A program made the translations under genes and the position numbers. 64,000 nt of DNA, from contig NZ_BJDY01000003.1 in the NCBI RefSeq assembly GCF_005405385.1, forward strand, positions 434,001 through 498,000, in the 5' to 3' direction. This document shows, piece by piece, positions 9,072 to 20,608 of this stretch; within the stretch, counting starts at the first letter, position 1, and every line of letters starts with the position of its first letter. Source of the DNA: Lactiplantibacillus mudanjiangensis (lineage in GTDB: Bacteria; Bacillota; Bacilli; Lactobacillales; Lactobacillaceae). The notes under the pieces are model-generated. The model ran no database searches. It was not told the DNA's origin and worked only from the letters and a program-made list of their open reading frames with translations.

Positions 9072-10175
9072 ATGGCAGAAATAAAATTAGAACATATTTA
9101 TAAACGTTATCCTGGCAACGACACGGATTCGGTAACGGATTTTAACTTAGATATTAAAGATAATGAATTTATCGTGTTCGTTGGCCCATCTGGTTGTGGG
9201 AAGTCTACCACGTTACGGATGATTGCCGGGCTAGAAGATATTACTAAAGGTGATTTAAAGATTGATGATCAAGTGATGAATGATGTTCATCCTAAAGATC
9301 GGAATATCGCGATGGTTTTCCAAAACTACGCTCTTTATCCACAAATGACTGTTTTTGATAATATGGCTTTCGGATTGAAAATTCGGAAAATGCCAAAGGA
9401 TGAGATTCAAAAACGGGTTGACAATGCTGCCGAGATCTTAGGTTTGACGGATTACTTACAACGTAAACCAGGCGCTTTATCTGGTGGGCAACGGCAACGG
9501 GTTGCGTTAGGTCGGGCCATCGTTCGGGATGCGAAACTATTCTTGCTTGATGAACCATTATCTAACTTGGATGCCAAGTTGCGGGTCCAAATGCGGACCC
9601 AAATCGCCCAATTGCATCAACGGTTGAAGACGAACATGATATATGTGACTCATGACCAAGTTGAAGCGATGACGATGGCTGATCGGATTGTCATTATGAA
9701 TGATGGGAAGGTCCAACAAGTTGGGACTCCTGATGATTTGTATAACAAACCGGCCAACAAGTTTGTCGCTGGCTTTATGGGATCACCTTCGATGAACTTC
9801 TTCGATGCGAAGTTAGAAAATGGTCGGGTCTCTAATGGCAAAGGTTTGGATGTCGCTGTTCCTGAAGGCCGTCTAAAGGTCTTACGGGATAAAGGCTACG
9901 AAGGTAAGAAGATTACCGTCGGGGTTCGGCCTGAAGATATTCATACGGAACAAGTCGCACTAGAAGCAATGTCAGACGCTGTTGTAGACGCTAAAGTCGA
10001 AGTTTCCGAATTCTTAGGGACTGATTCAATGCTCTATTCACGGACTGGCGACACGGAATTCGTGGCCCAAGTTAATGCGCGTGATTATCATAAACCAGGC
10101 GAAGAAGTCAAAATGGCGTTTGAAATGAGCAAGGCTCATTTCTTCGATGACGATACCCAAGTCACGATTGAGTAA
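9072..10175 (+). CDS. msmK: Sugar ABC transporter ATPase, MsmK/UgpC type
   Basis: ABC ATPase of 367 residues. Walker A GPSGCGKST, signature LSGGQRQRVALGRA, Walker B LFLLDEPLSNLDAKLR and switch His in YVTHDQ are all intact. The C-terminal third is the TOBE/MOP regulatory domain of the carbohydrate-importer ATPases (SVGVRPEDIH-like segment). It powers the MdxEFG importer; MsmK-type ATPases may serve several importers. Ribosome site GAAGGAG precedes ATG 9072. A terminator-like hairpin follows, so expression of the phosphorylase downstream may be reduced. Confidence 0.92.
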   Translation: MAEIKLEHIYKRYPGNDTDSVTDFNLDIKDNEFIVFVGPSGCGKSTTLRMIAGLEDITKGDLKIDDQVMNDVHPKDRNIAMVFQNYALYPQMTVFDNMAFGLKIRKMPKDEIQKRVDNAAEILGLTDYLQRKPGALSGGQRQRVALGRAIVRDAKLFLLDEPLSNLDAKLRVQMRTQIAQLHQRLKTNMIYVTHDQVEAMTMADRIVIMNDGKVQQVGTPDDLYNKPANKFVAGFMGSPSMNFFDAKLENGRVSNGKGLDVAVPEGRLKVLRDKGYEGKKITVGVRPEDIHTEQVALEAMSDAVVDAKVEVSEFLGTDSMLYSRTGDTEFVAQVNARDYHKPGEEVKMAFEMSKAHFFDDDTQVTIE

Positions 10176-10208
10176 GTTAAGTGGCCAGTGGTCGCGTTAG
10201 TACTGCTG

Positions 10209-10246
10209 AAAAGAGTCTGGTGACAGGAATGTCTCAGGCTCTTTTT
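10209..10246 (+). terminator. Terminator-like hairpin between msmK and mapB
   Basis: AAAGAGTCTG / CAGGCTCTTT stem followed by T-rich sequence. Because mapB starts only 29 bases later with no clear promoter, this may be a partial, level-setting terminator. Confidence 0.7.
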
Positions 10247-10274
10247 ATTAGGGCCAATTAGGAGGACGTAAAAC

Positions 10275-12542
10275 ATGAAACGAATTTTTGAAGTTGATCC
10301 GTGGCACGTCATTAGTCATGAATTAGTACCAACGGATAAACGTTTGCAAGAAAGTATGACAAGTATTGGTAATGGCTACATGGGCATGCGGGGAATGTTT
10401 GAGGAGCATTATTCCAATGACACCTTAAAAGGCATCTACTTGGGGGGCGTCTGGTACCCTGATAAGACTCGGGTTGGTTGGTGGAAAAATGGTTATCCAG
10501 CTTACTTTGGGAAGGTCATCAATGCGGTAAACTTCATCAAAGTTAACTTGACCATTGATGGCGATCAAGTGGATTTAGCTAAAGATGAGATTAGTGACTT
10601 TACGTTAGATTTGGATATGCATACTGGAATCCTACACCGGTCGTTTATCGTTAATAAAAATGGTAAGCGGATTCAATTTGATATCGATCGGTTTGTCAGT
10701 GTTGCACAAAAGGAATTATTTGATGTCCATTACAATGTGCATAATCTGAGTGAAGAACCAGTTCAAATTGGCTTTATTTCACAAATTGATGCGGATGTTT
10801 TCAACGAAGATGCCAACTATGATGAACAATTCTGGCAAGTCTTGGACAAGAGCCATGCGGTGACTGGTGGCAGTATGATTGCTGAAACGAAGCCAAATGA
10901 CTTTGGCACACCACGGTTCACATTGGGCATGCAAATGTTGCATAAAACTGAACTACAAGGGGCCAATGCACCAGAAACGGAAAAGGCTGTCACTAATATT
11001 TTCCGCGGAACTTTGGCACCAGATGAAACCACGACTTTTGAAAAACGGGTCATCGTTGTGACATCTCGGGATTATGAGGATGTGCCAGCATTACGTAACG
11101 GTTTAGCTCAAATTAGTGAACAGGTGACAGCTCAAAGTTATGCAGATTTGCGCCAAGCTCATGCTGATTTATGGGCCAAACGATGGGAACTAGCAGATGT
11201 TGCCATCGGTGGTGACGATGCCGCACAACAAGGTATTCGGTTCAATTTATTCCAGTTATTCTCTACTTATTACGGCGAAGACAGTCGGTTGAACTTAGGA
11301 CCTAAAGGCTTCACCGGTGAAAAGTACGGTGGGGCGACTTATTGGGATACCGAAGCGTTCGGGGTACCGTTCTACCTCTCATTAGCCAAACCTAAAGTGA
11401 CCGAAAACTTGCTTGAATATCGGTACAATCAATTGGATGGCGCTTACCATAATGCTCAAATGCAAGGCTTAGATGGCGCGTTATTCCCAATGGTGACCTT
11501 TAATGGGATTGAATGTCACAATGAATGGGAAATTACCTTTGAGGAAATTCATCGGAATGGGTCGATGGCCTATGCGATCTTCAACTATACCCGCTACACC
11601 GGGGATGACACTTACTTGAAGACCAAAGGGATCGATGTTTTAACCGGGATTTCACGTTTCTGGGCTGACCGGGTACATTTCTCTGAACGCAAGCAACAAT
11701 ATATGATTCATGGGGTCACTGGTCCCAATGAATACGAAAATAACGTCAATAACAACTGGTACACCAACTTCATGGCCCGCTGGACATTAGCGTATACGTT
11801 GGCAAGTTTGAAGTTAGTTGATGCGGACAAACGAGCAGCGCTAGGTGTTTCAGCGGCTGAATTGGCTAAGTGGCAAGACATTGTGGATCGGATGTACTTC
11901 CCACATGATGATGATCTAGGCATCTTTGTGCAAAACGATACGTATTTGGATAAAGATTTGAAGCCTGTTTCATCCATTCCGGCTGACCAACGACCAATTA
12001 ATCAAAACTGGTCATGGGATAAGATTTTACGGTCACCATACATCAAGCAAGCCGATGTCCTGCAAGGAATCTACTACTTCATGGATGACTTTACCCATGA
12101 TCAAAAGAAGGCCAACTTTGACTTCTACGAACCATTAACGGTTCATGAATCTAGCTTGTCGCCAGCTGTGCATGCGATCTTAGCAGCCGACTTGCATTAT
12201 GAAGACAAAGCGGTTGAAATGTATGCACGGACGGCCCGGTTAGACTTGGATAACTACAACAATGACACGGTCGATGGCTTGCACATTACGTCAATGACGG
12301 GTTCTTGGTTAGCGATCGTCCAAGGCTTCGCGGGCATGCGGGTACGTGATGATACCTTATCATTTGCGCCATTCGTGCCTAAACAATGGGAACACTATCA
12401 ATTCCACGTCAACTTTCGTGGGCGGCTGTTAAAAGTTACCGTGGACCAACAAGGCTCAACAGTGGACTTGATTAGTGGTAAACCATTAACGATTGAATTA
12501 AATGGTCAACCAGTGGCATTAACGTCACCAGTGACCGCTTAA
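10275..12542 (+). CDS. mapB: Maltose phosphorylase (GH65)
   Basis: GH65 phosphorylase of 755 residues, full length for the family. It splits maltose with phosphate into glucose and beta-glucose-1-phosphate, saving one ATP. The general acid is E486 in [18 protein letters not shown]; upstream motifs [13 protein letters not shown] and [12 protein letters not shown] belong to the catalytic (alpha/alpha)6 domain. GGAGGACG precedes ATG 10275. It closes the maltose cluster, fitting import of intact maltose by the ABC system. A beta-phosphoglucomutase gene, which often follows mapB, is absent here and must be encoded elsewhere. Confidence 0.95.
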   Translation: MKRIFEVDPWHVISHELVPTDKRLQESMTSIGNGYMGMRGMFEEHYSNDTLKGIYLGGVWYPDKTRVGWWKNGYPAYFGKVINAVNFIKVNLTIDGDQVDLAKDEISDFTLDLDMHTGILHRSFIVNKNGKRIQFDIDRFVSVAQKELFDVHYNVHNLSEEPVQIGFISQIDADVFNEDANYDEQFWQVLDKSHAVTGGSMIAETKPNDFGTPRFTLGMQMLHKTELQGANAPETEKAVTNIFRGTLAPDETTTFEKRVIVVTSRDYEDVPALRNGLAQISEQVTAQSYADLRQAHADLWAKRWELADVAIGGDDAAQQGIRFNLFQLFSTYYGEDSRLNLGPKGFTGEKYGGATYWDTEAFGVPFYLSLAKPKVTENLLEYRYNQLDGAYHNAQMQGLDGALFPMVTFNGIECHNEWEITFEEIHRNGSMAYAIFNYTRYTGDDTYLKTKGIDVLTGISRFWADRVHFSERKQQYMIHGVTGPNEYENNVNNNWYTNFMARWTLAYTLASLKLVDADKRAALGVSAAELAKWQDIVDRMYFPHDDDLGIFVQNDTYLDKDLKPVSSIPADQRPINQNWSWDKILRSPYIKQADVLQGIYYFMDDFTHDQKKANFDFYEPLTVHESSLSPAVHAILAADLHYEDKAVEMYARTARLDLDNYNNDTVDGLHITSMTGSWLAIVQGFAGMRVRDDTLSFAPFVPKQWEHYQFHVNFRGRLLKVTVDQQGSTVDLISGKPLTIELNGQPVALTSPVTA

Positions 12543-12640
12543 GATTTTGCCTAACTGAACTTGATCGCGACGTGTCCGAAACTTGTTACGGTCAAGTCCC
12601 AAAACCCTAGAATGATGCTGACTCATTCTAACCTACTCCG

Positions 12641-12673
12641 AGAGACCTAGCGTTTAGCTGGGTCTCTTTTTTT
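12641..12673 (+). terminator. Rho-independent terminator after mapB
   Basis: AGAGACC-TAGC / GCT-GGGTCTCT stem followed by seven T. A second small hairpin, AGAATGA / TCATTCT, precedes it at 12609-12629. Confidence 0.9.
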
Positions 12674-12689
12674 GCTAGAGAGTGGGACA

Positions 12690-12784
12690 GAAGTCGGGTA
12701 GTTAGCGAGCATTAACATTGATAGCCGAACAATCCTGGTTTTGGATTGCTTGGCTATCAGGGTTAAGCGGAACTAACTGACTTC
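12690..12784. repeat. Extended 95-base hairpin of unknown role
   Basis: Nested complementary blocks pair end to end: GAAGTC/GACTTC, AGTTAG/CTAACT, TTAA/TTAA, TGATAGCC/GGCTATCA, CAATCC/GGATTG around a short loop. It has no T-run and no open frame. It lies between the mapB terminator and the next promoter. It may be a structured RNA, a processed 3' end or a small dispersed repeat. Confidence 0.6.
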
Positions 12785-12845
12785 TGGCGCACGTTTCGGC
12801 TATGATTGATGAAAGGGTATTAAGATGATCAACAAGAAAGTTCAA

Positions 12846-12926
12846 AGAAACCGTTTACAAAAATTGAAAATTCTGATAAGCTATAGTCATTCGAATGAGT
12901 AGTCGTTCGAATGACTATGTTTTTTT
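12846..12926 (+). promoter_or_regulatory. Promoter with cre site and TTCGAA tandem operator/attenuator of the cellobiose-type operon
   Basis: Candidate -35 TTTACA (12854) and -10 TAAGCT (12877) with a 17-base spacer; a cre-like AGAAACCGTTTACA (12846-12859, two mismatches) overlaps the -35. Directly downstream, 16-base arms (12883-12898 and 12903-12918) form an almost perfect inverted repeat containing two TTCGAA cores, followed by seven T and then at once the AAGGAGG ribosome site. It may be a repressor operator, a terminator or both. Confidence 0.6.
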
Positions 12927-12941
12927 AAGGAGGACTGAATC

Positions 12942-13415
12942 ATGACGTCGACATCCAGTAAGGAAAAACTGAGTTTAACCAGTATGAATTTCAACCGTTT
13001 TTTGATTTTTCGTTATGTAACCGCTATTTTCTTTTTTACGAATTTGTACTGGTTGGTGATGGCAGCGACCACATCTACCGTGGGATGGATCGTGCCGCTG
13101 GTGTTAATGGTGGGTGCCAGCATTGTAATGGTCGAACAAGTCAGCAAATATTGGCGGCCATCACATCGTTTGGCTTGGACCAAACGGTATTATTGGGCAC
13201 AACTTGGCCTGAACGTTGGCTTAATCAGTACCATTTTGCTTGGTCATCGACAGTTTGCTTATGCGTTTATGACCGCACAAAGCGAACCATGGCTGATGGG
13301 GTGTTTAGGACTAGGCATGATCGTCAGTGGCCTGATGTTACGACGCGTTTATGTCATTGAACACGATCAAGATCGTTATTTACAACAGATTAAAAAGTTT
13401 GCGGCAAGTTTATAA
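12942..13415 (+). CDS. Small membrane protein of the cellobiose-type PTS operon, function unknown
   Basis: 157 residues with about four hydrophobic segments (FLIFRYVTAIFFFTNLYWLVMA; TVGWIVPLVLMVGASIVMV; YWAQLGLNVGLISTILL; PWLMGCLGLGMIVSGLML) and a charged C-terminus. It is preceded by a strong AAGGAGG site and is first in the operon, 22 bases before the PTS IIC gene. It is not a recognised PTS component, and I do not recognise a functional family. It probably influences or partners the permease; this is inference from position only. Confidence 0.7.
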   Translation: MTSTSSKEKLSLTSMNFNRFLIFRYVTAIFFFTNLYWLVMAATTSTVGWIVPLVLMVGASIVMVEQVSKYWRPSHRLAWTKRYYWAQLGLNVGLISTILLGHRQFAYAFMTAQSEPWLMGCLGLGMIVSGLMLRRVYVIEHDQDRYLQQIKKFAASL

Positions 13416-13437
13416 AAAAGACTGGATGTGAAATCTG

Positions 13438-16259
<2,822 letters not shown>

Positions 16260-16292
16260 TACGGTATAATTTGAATAACTAAGCACGAGTAA

Positions 16293-16324
16293 ACACTCAA
16301 ACGCTAGTAGTTTGGGTGTTTTTT
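16293..16324 (+). terminator. Rho-independent terminator after the 6-phospho-beta-glucosidase
   Basis: ACACTCAAAC / GTTTGGGTGT stem with a run of six T. The longest open frame of the next gene starts inside this hairpin, which argues for the later ATG 16355. Confidence 0.85.
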
Positions 16325-16354
16325 GACGAAGAAATTGAGGAAGGACACATAAAA

Positions 16355-17080
16355 ATGGCGCGATTAAGTAATGATGAATTAGTACAAGCGATCATGGCCG
16401 ATATTCGTCGCGGGGAACTGGCCGATGCTCATCGGAAGTTACCCGCAGAACCGGAACTCATGGCCCGCTACGATGTTACCCGTTATGCGCTACGTCAAGC
16501 ATTACAGGCACTTGGCACGATGGGCTATACGTATCAGATGCATGGGGTCGGGACGTTTGTACGAACACAACAAGCGGGTGATTCGATTGCTTTGGAACAC
16601 AGTGGCGGACTGTCCGCCGAGGCTGCTCGGATTGGTCGCCAATTGACGACTGCGACAGCGAGTAAACGAGAATGTCGAGTCGATCAAGCTGAATTTCGGC
16701 CAAATAATTATCAATTTGAGCCAGACGAACGGTTACTAGCGCTTGAACGATTTCGGGCGATGGATCAACAACCATACGTGGTGGAACATTCGTATTATTT
16801 GAAATCGGTCATTGAAGAGATTCCAGATAGTGCCTTATATGGCTCGTTATTTGAATTCTGCGAAGCCCAACAACATATCAAAATTGGCTTTATTGATCAG
16901 ATTATTATGAGTGAACCACTGCCCAAAGTAGCTGCTGACTATTTGCAATTGCCAGTTGGGGCACCATGTTTGGTGGTTCAAGATGAAACGTATTTGAGTA
17001 CTGGGCAGTTATTGGCTTTTTCGAAGCAATACTATGATTACCGGCAGGCTAAGATGTTTATGGTGAAGAAGATTCATTAG
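16355..17080 (+). CDS. GntR/HutC-family regulator with UTRA domain
   Basis: 241 residues. Residues 1-75 are a GntR winged helix (IMADIRRGEL...LPAEPELMARYDVTRYALRQAL...GVGTFVR); the rest is a UTRA ligand domain of the HutC subfamily, which senses small phosphorylated sugars in many relatives. ATG 16355 is chosen because TGAGGAAGGA lies at 16337-16346 and upstream starts overlap the terminator. It is placed right after the cellobiose-type operon and is the best candidate to bind the TTCGAA palindromes at 12883-12918. Confidence 0.88.
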   Translation: MARLSNDELVQAIMADIRRGELADAHRKLPAEPELMARYDVTRYALRQALQALGTMGYTYQMHGVGTFVRTQQAGDSIALEHSGGLSAEAARIGRQLTTATASKRECRVDQAEFRPNNYQFEPDERLLALERFRAMDQQPYVVEHSYYLKSVIEEIPDSALYGSLFEFCEAQQHIKIGFIDQIIMSEPLPKVAADYLQLPVGAPCLVVQDETYLSTGQLLAFSKQYYDYRQAKMFMVKKIH

Positions 17081-17090
17081 GTTGTCGTTT

Positions 17091-17502
17091 GGCTTGCCAC
17101 CTGCCGTTCGCCCACATTGAGCCGGAACGCTGTGGGCGGACCGGTTCAGCCAAAAAGCGGTCTGAACCGTCGTTTTGAACCACCCAACCCGTGTTTCAAA
17201 AGCGCCGGCCTCTAAGCGATAAATCGCTAAGAGTCTCCCACGGCTGGGCTCAATGTGAGCTCACTCTCGGTTATATGAGTGATCACAAACTTAATTAGTA
17301 TCCGCAAACTAACCGGAGTCAGCCAGTGATGGCGTCGGCCGTGAGAACAGCGTTAGTCCGGATGCTTTTGCCGGACTTTACGATGTGGACGACTTTTAAG
17401 ACTAGCGGTTTTGGCTAGGCTTAAAAGCGAGGTGGAAGCCCGCACTTTGGCTGGAACCGGTCCCCACAGCCGGCAGAATCACTGGCTGACGTAGGTGACA
17501 AC
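17091..17502 (-). repeat. Structured intergenic repeat, copy 1 (full length)
   Basis: About 410 bases with no gene, filling most of the 17081-17570 gap. On the minus strand it begins GTCACCTACGTCAGCCAGTG and ends GAACGGCAGGTGGCAAGCC; the same modules occur at 27700, 41611, 45251 and 62271. Internal inverted repeats include GTCAGCCAGTGAT/ATCACTGGCTGAC, GCTAG...TTAAAA arms, AGCGATttATCGCT and CGCCCAC/GTGGGCG. It is more GC-rich than the flanks. No transposase. Confidence 0.85.
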
Positions 17503-17514
17503 CCAATTCTAACT

Positions 17515-17562
17515 AGAAAGGCCCCACCATCACGAGTTAAGTCGCGATGATGGGGCCTTTCA
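17515..17562. terminator. Convergent terminator between the GntR gene and sacK
   Basis: AAAGGCCCCACCATC...GATGATGGGGCCTTT stem of about 15 base pairs; the T-run is short on both strands. It serves sacK on the minus strand and probably the GntR gene on the plus strand. Confidence 0.75.
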
Positions 17563-17570
17563 AATACGAT

Positions 17571-18437
17571 TTAAGCCTCACTAAGGGCGAGTTTGGCGAG
17601 TAATAACCCACCAACAACACCAGAGTTGTCACCTAAACCAGCTGGGACAATGTACTGGTCTAGTGCTGGTACTTCTTCGTAACCGTTTAAGTAAGCGGCG
17701 AATTTTTCACGAATAATTGGAAAGAGTTGCTTTTGCTTCATGACCCCACCATTTAAGATGATCGTGTCGGGAGCAAAAGAAACTGTCAAGTTCACACAAG
17801 CTTGGGCAATATAGTCGGCGACCGTAGCCCAAACTGGATCATCTTCGGCAACGTCTTTGCCGGCTTTACCAGTCCGTTTCCCAACAGCGGGACCCGCAGC
17901 CATGCCTTCTAAACAGATGTCATGGTAGGGGCAATTGTTTTCAAAATCATCGCCAGGTAAACGATTTAATCGCATGTGTCCAAGTTCAGTGTGGGTGCGG
18001 CCATTGAAGATTTCATTGTGACTGATGACCCCGGCACCAACACCGGTCCCAATAGTGACATAAATACTGTTAGGCACGTCCTTGGCAATGCCCATTTTAG
18101 CTTCACCATAGGCGGCTTCGTTGACATCGGTTGTCCAATAAAGCGGCACGTCGACGTGTTGTTTCAAGTGACCTAAAAAGTCAAAATCACCCCAGCCGGG
18201 TTTGGGTGTGGTTGTGATGTAGCCGTATTTTGGATCGTCAGGGTTAACCCCAATTGGGCCAAATGAGCCAATCCCAATCGCATCGACGGGATGTGCCTTA
18301 AAATACGCATCCACCGCCGCCATCGTTTCAGCAGGGGTCGTTGTTGGAATCGAAACCCGATCGAAAACGTTGCCCGTTTCATCACCTGTTGCACAGACGA
18401 ATTTAGTGCCGCCTGCTTCAATTGCACCTAAAATCAT
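17571..18437 (-). CDS. sacK: Fructokinase (ROK family)
   Basis: Protein of 288 residues. N-terminal MILGAIEAGGTKFVCATGDE is the ATP-binding ROK start; TTDVNEAAYGE, YVTIGTGVGAGVI and GHMRLNRLPGDDFENNCPYHDICLEG (zinc-type Cys/His cluster) identify the ROK fructokinase subgroup. It phosphorylates fructose released from sucrose. An open frame extends 30 codons upstream, but GGGAGGATTTTTAAT places the start at 18437. It is divergent from the GH32 gene; the promoter TTCACA-17-TATACT overlaps a cre-like site. Confidence 0.93.
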   Translation of the reverse strand: MILGAIEAGGTKFVCATGDETGNVFDRVSIPTTTPAETMAAVDAYFKAHPVDAIGIGSFGPIGVNPDDPKYGYITTTPKPGWGDFDFLGHLKQHVDVPLYWTTDVNEAAYGEAKMGIAKDVPNSIYVTIGTGVGAGVISHNEIFNGRTHTELGHMRLNRLPGDDFENNCPYHDICLEGMAAGPAVGKRTGKAGKDVAEDDPVWATVADYIAQACVNLTVSFAPDTIILNGGVMKQKQLFPIIREKFAAYLNGYEEVPALDQYIVPAGLGDNSGVVGGLLLAKLALSEA

Positions 18438-18485
18438 ATTAAAAATCCTCCCAAAGTCAATTAAAAGTATATACATTTTAATAAC

Positions 18486-18522
18486 AGTATACACTTTTTG
18501 AACGCTACTGTGAACGGTTACA
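18486..18522 (-). promoter_or_regulatory. sacK promoter with overlapping cre-like site
   Basis: On the minus strand TTCACA (18514-18509), 17-base spacer, TATACT (18491-18486). TGTGAACGGTTACA at 18509-18522 matches cre with two mismatches and covers the -35. Another cre-like AGAAAACGTTTTTA lies at 18533-18546. Confidence 0.7.
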
Positions 18523-18573
18523 TTCAAGTTTTAGAAAACGTTTTTATGGTTCCAATTATAGATATTTTATTTA

Positions 18574-18684
18574 AAATGTCAAACGTATGACATTTATATA
18601 AATTGCTATAAATTAGCATTTTTAAAAATAAATCAAGTTTAATAATGACTAACGATTGACATTTTAGCTAATAACTTTTAAGAT
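18574..18684 (+). promoter_or_regulatory. GH32 promoter with AAATGTCA/TGACATTT operator candidate
   Basis: Promoter TTGACA (18656-18661), 17-base spacer, TAAGAT (18679-18684). A perfect inverted repeat AAATGTCA-N6-TGACATTT lies at 18574-18595, and a third TGACATTT overlaps the -35 at 18657-18664. This suggests a specific regulator of the divergent sacK/GH32 region. Confidence 0.65.
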
Positions 18685-18723
18685 AACCATAAATGATAAC
18701 GGATACATTTAGGAGGATGCAAC

Positions 18724-20193
18724 ATGGTAACCACGACTTGGACCACCGCTGAACGTTATCGGCCATATGATCAGTGGCCGACTGAACAACTGACAACTTT
18801 ACGACAACAGATTGCGCAATCACATTGGCGCTTTGGCTATCACATTCAGCCAACAACGGGATTATTGAATGATCCCAATGGTTTTTCGTATTTTAATGGG
18901 CAATGGCATTTATTTTATCAGGCCTTTCCTTATGGTCCTGTACACGGTTTGAAGAGTTGGGAACACCTAGTCAGTGATGATTTAATGCATTGGGAAAAGT
19001 TGGGGCCAGCCTTAATTCCTGATACGCCATTGGATCAGCAAGGGGTCTATTCGGGTTCAGCGATTGCGGTCAAAGATCGACTCTTCCTAATGTACACCGG
19101 TAACGTTCGGGATCAAGAATGGGAACGACATCCAAAACAAAATGGCGCTTGGTTAACGACGACTAATCAAGTCACTAAGCTGACGACACCGTTGATTAGT
19201 AATCCGCCTAAAACGGTGACTGAACATTTTCGTGATCCCCAAATTATCGAACATGATGGCCAATACTATGCCTTCATTGGGGCACAAACGACGGATTTAA
19301 CTGGACATGTGATGGTTTATCAAGCGCCAGCAGTGACTGGACCATGGACATTAAACGGTGACTTACAGTTTAGCGATCAGCCGATGGGTTATATGGTGGA
19401 ATGTCCTAATTTGGTCTTTATTGATGACCGTCCAGTGTTAATTTTTTGTCCGCAAGGCGTGTCCGCAGATGTTTTAGCGAGTGAAAATATTTATCCGAAT
19501 GCTTATGTTGTCGGTCAAGCGTTTGATTGGGAGACGTTTAGCTTTATCGATCCTAGTCCATTGCAAAACTTAGATGCTGGTTTTGATGTTTATGCCACGC
19601 AAGCCTTTAACGCGCCGGATAGTCGAGCCTTAGCGGTGAGCTGGATTGGGTTACCAGATATTGCTTATCCAAGTGACCGTGAAGGCTGGGCAAACGGGTT
19701 AAGTGTGATCAAAGACTTACACTTAAAAAATGATCGCTTAGTTCAACAGCCAGTTGGCGTGAGCACCATTCGTCAGCAGGTGTTACAGGTAACCATGCCG
19801 CATCCAGTAATCCCACAGCAAAGTGAGCTGCACTTTACAGTGCCCGCCGATCAACAAGGTCAGGTGACGATTGTGACCGATATTACGACAAATCAAGGAT
19901 TAATCTTGAATATTGATACCGCTCACGGCGAATTAGTCGTTGATCGTGCTGGTACTGGTGAAGCCGTTGCCGCGACTTATGGCATGACCCGTACGGCCAA
20001 TCTGAATGCCCATCAACCATTGACTGGGCAGCTATTACTTGATCACAGCGTGTTTGAGTTGTATTTAAATGATGGTGCGACAGTGTTAACGGGGCGGATG
20101 TTTCCAGCAACTAATGCTGACTTTAGTCTGAGCCAAACTGGCTTTACGACGGCACTAGGTTGGCAAGGCTGGCAACTTGAATCAGTAAATTAG
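18724..20193 (+). CDS. sacA: Sucrose-6-phosphate hydrolase / beta-fructofuranosidase (GH32)
   Basis: Protein of 489 residues with a five-blade GH32 propeller and C-terminal beta-sandwich. Catalytic motifs are NDPNG (nucleophile D50), FRDP (D171) and EC (acid/base E226 in MVECPN). No signal peptide, so it acts in the cytoplasm on sucrose-6-phosphate or sucrose. AGGAGGATGCAAC precedes ATG 18724. The divergent fructokinase confirms a sucrose-type role. No sucrose PTS is adjacent, which is unusual for a sac cluster; entry of the substrate must depend on a permease elsewhere. Confidence 0.92.
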   Translation: MVTTTWTTAERYRPYDQWPTEQLTTLRQQIAQSHWRFGYHIQPTTGLLNDPNGFSYFNGQWHLFYQAFPYGPVHGLKSWEHLVSDDLMHWEKLGPALIPDTPLDQQGVYSGSAIAVKDRLFLMYTGNVRDQEWERHPKQNGAWLTTTNQVTKLTTPLISNPPKTVTEHFRDPQIIEHDGQYYAFIGAQTTDLTGHVMVYQAPAVTGPWTLNGDLQFSDQPMGYMVECPNLVFIDDRPVLIFCPQGVSADVLASENIYPNAYVVGQAFDWETFSFIDPSPLQNLDAGFDVYATQAFNAPDSRALAVSWIGLPDIAYPSDREGWANGLSVIKDLHLKNDRLVQQPVGVSTIRQQVLQVTMPHPVIPQQSELHFTVPADQQGQVTIVTDITTNQGLILNIDTAHGELVVDRAGTGEAVAATYGMTRTANLNAHQPLTGQLLLDHSVFELYLNDGATVLTGRMFPATNADFSLSQTGFTTALGWQGWQLESVN

Positions 20194-20334
20194 ATTGATA
20201 GGCGCAATTAACAAGTTATTACCGATCATGGCTCCGGATCAACTATCACTGAGGTTAGCCTCTTTGTAGTAAGGCGAAAATTGAATTTTAGTGAAAAGAT
20301 TAATGGGGTTTTACCCGTCAATTTTTAACCTGGG

Positions 20335-20366
20335 AAGAGTTTGGGACGAAAACCAAACTCTTTTTT
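20335..20366 (+). terminator. Terminator after the GH32 gene; repeated element
   Basis: AAGAGTTTGG / CCAAACTCTT stem followed by TTTT and then GCATCTCCGAATAG. The same hairpin and downstream block recur on the minus strand at 57328-57373. The rest of 20194-20608 holds only a GACAAAAG/CTTTTGTC hairpin (20398-20434) and no gene. Confidence 0.85.
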
Positions 20367-20608
20367 GCATCTCCGAATAGGTATAGTCGAAACGTGTGAC
20401 AAAAGGCGATGCTCGGTAGCAAACCGCTTTTGTCTTACTCCCGTATTTTTTGTAAATAGATTATCCTTTTTACTCGGATTTATACAAATCATTCTTTTTG
20501 TAATTAGTTAAGTGTTACGATAGCTATTAATATTTCAAGGATATGATCGTTAATCGGGTTTTGAAAGTTAAAAGTACTAGTTATGGTTAAATACAGAGGC
20601 TCGGGGGG

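Noticed and set aside
17091-17502. CRISPR array or insertion sequence
   Set aside because: No regularly spaced identical repeats with spacers and no transposase frame; the structure is a dispersed, non-coding element.
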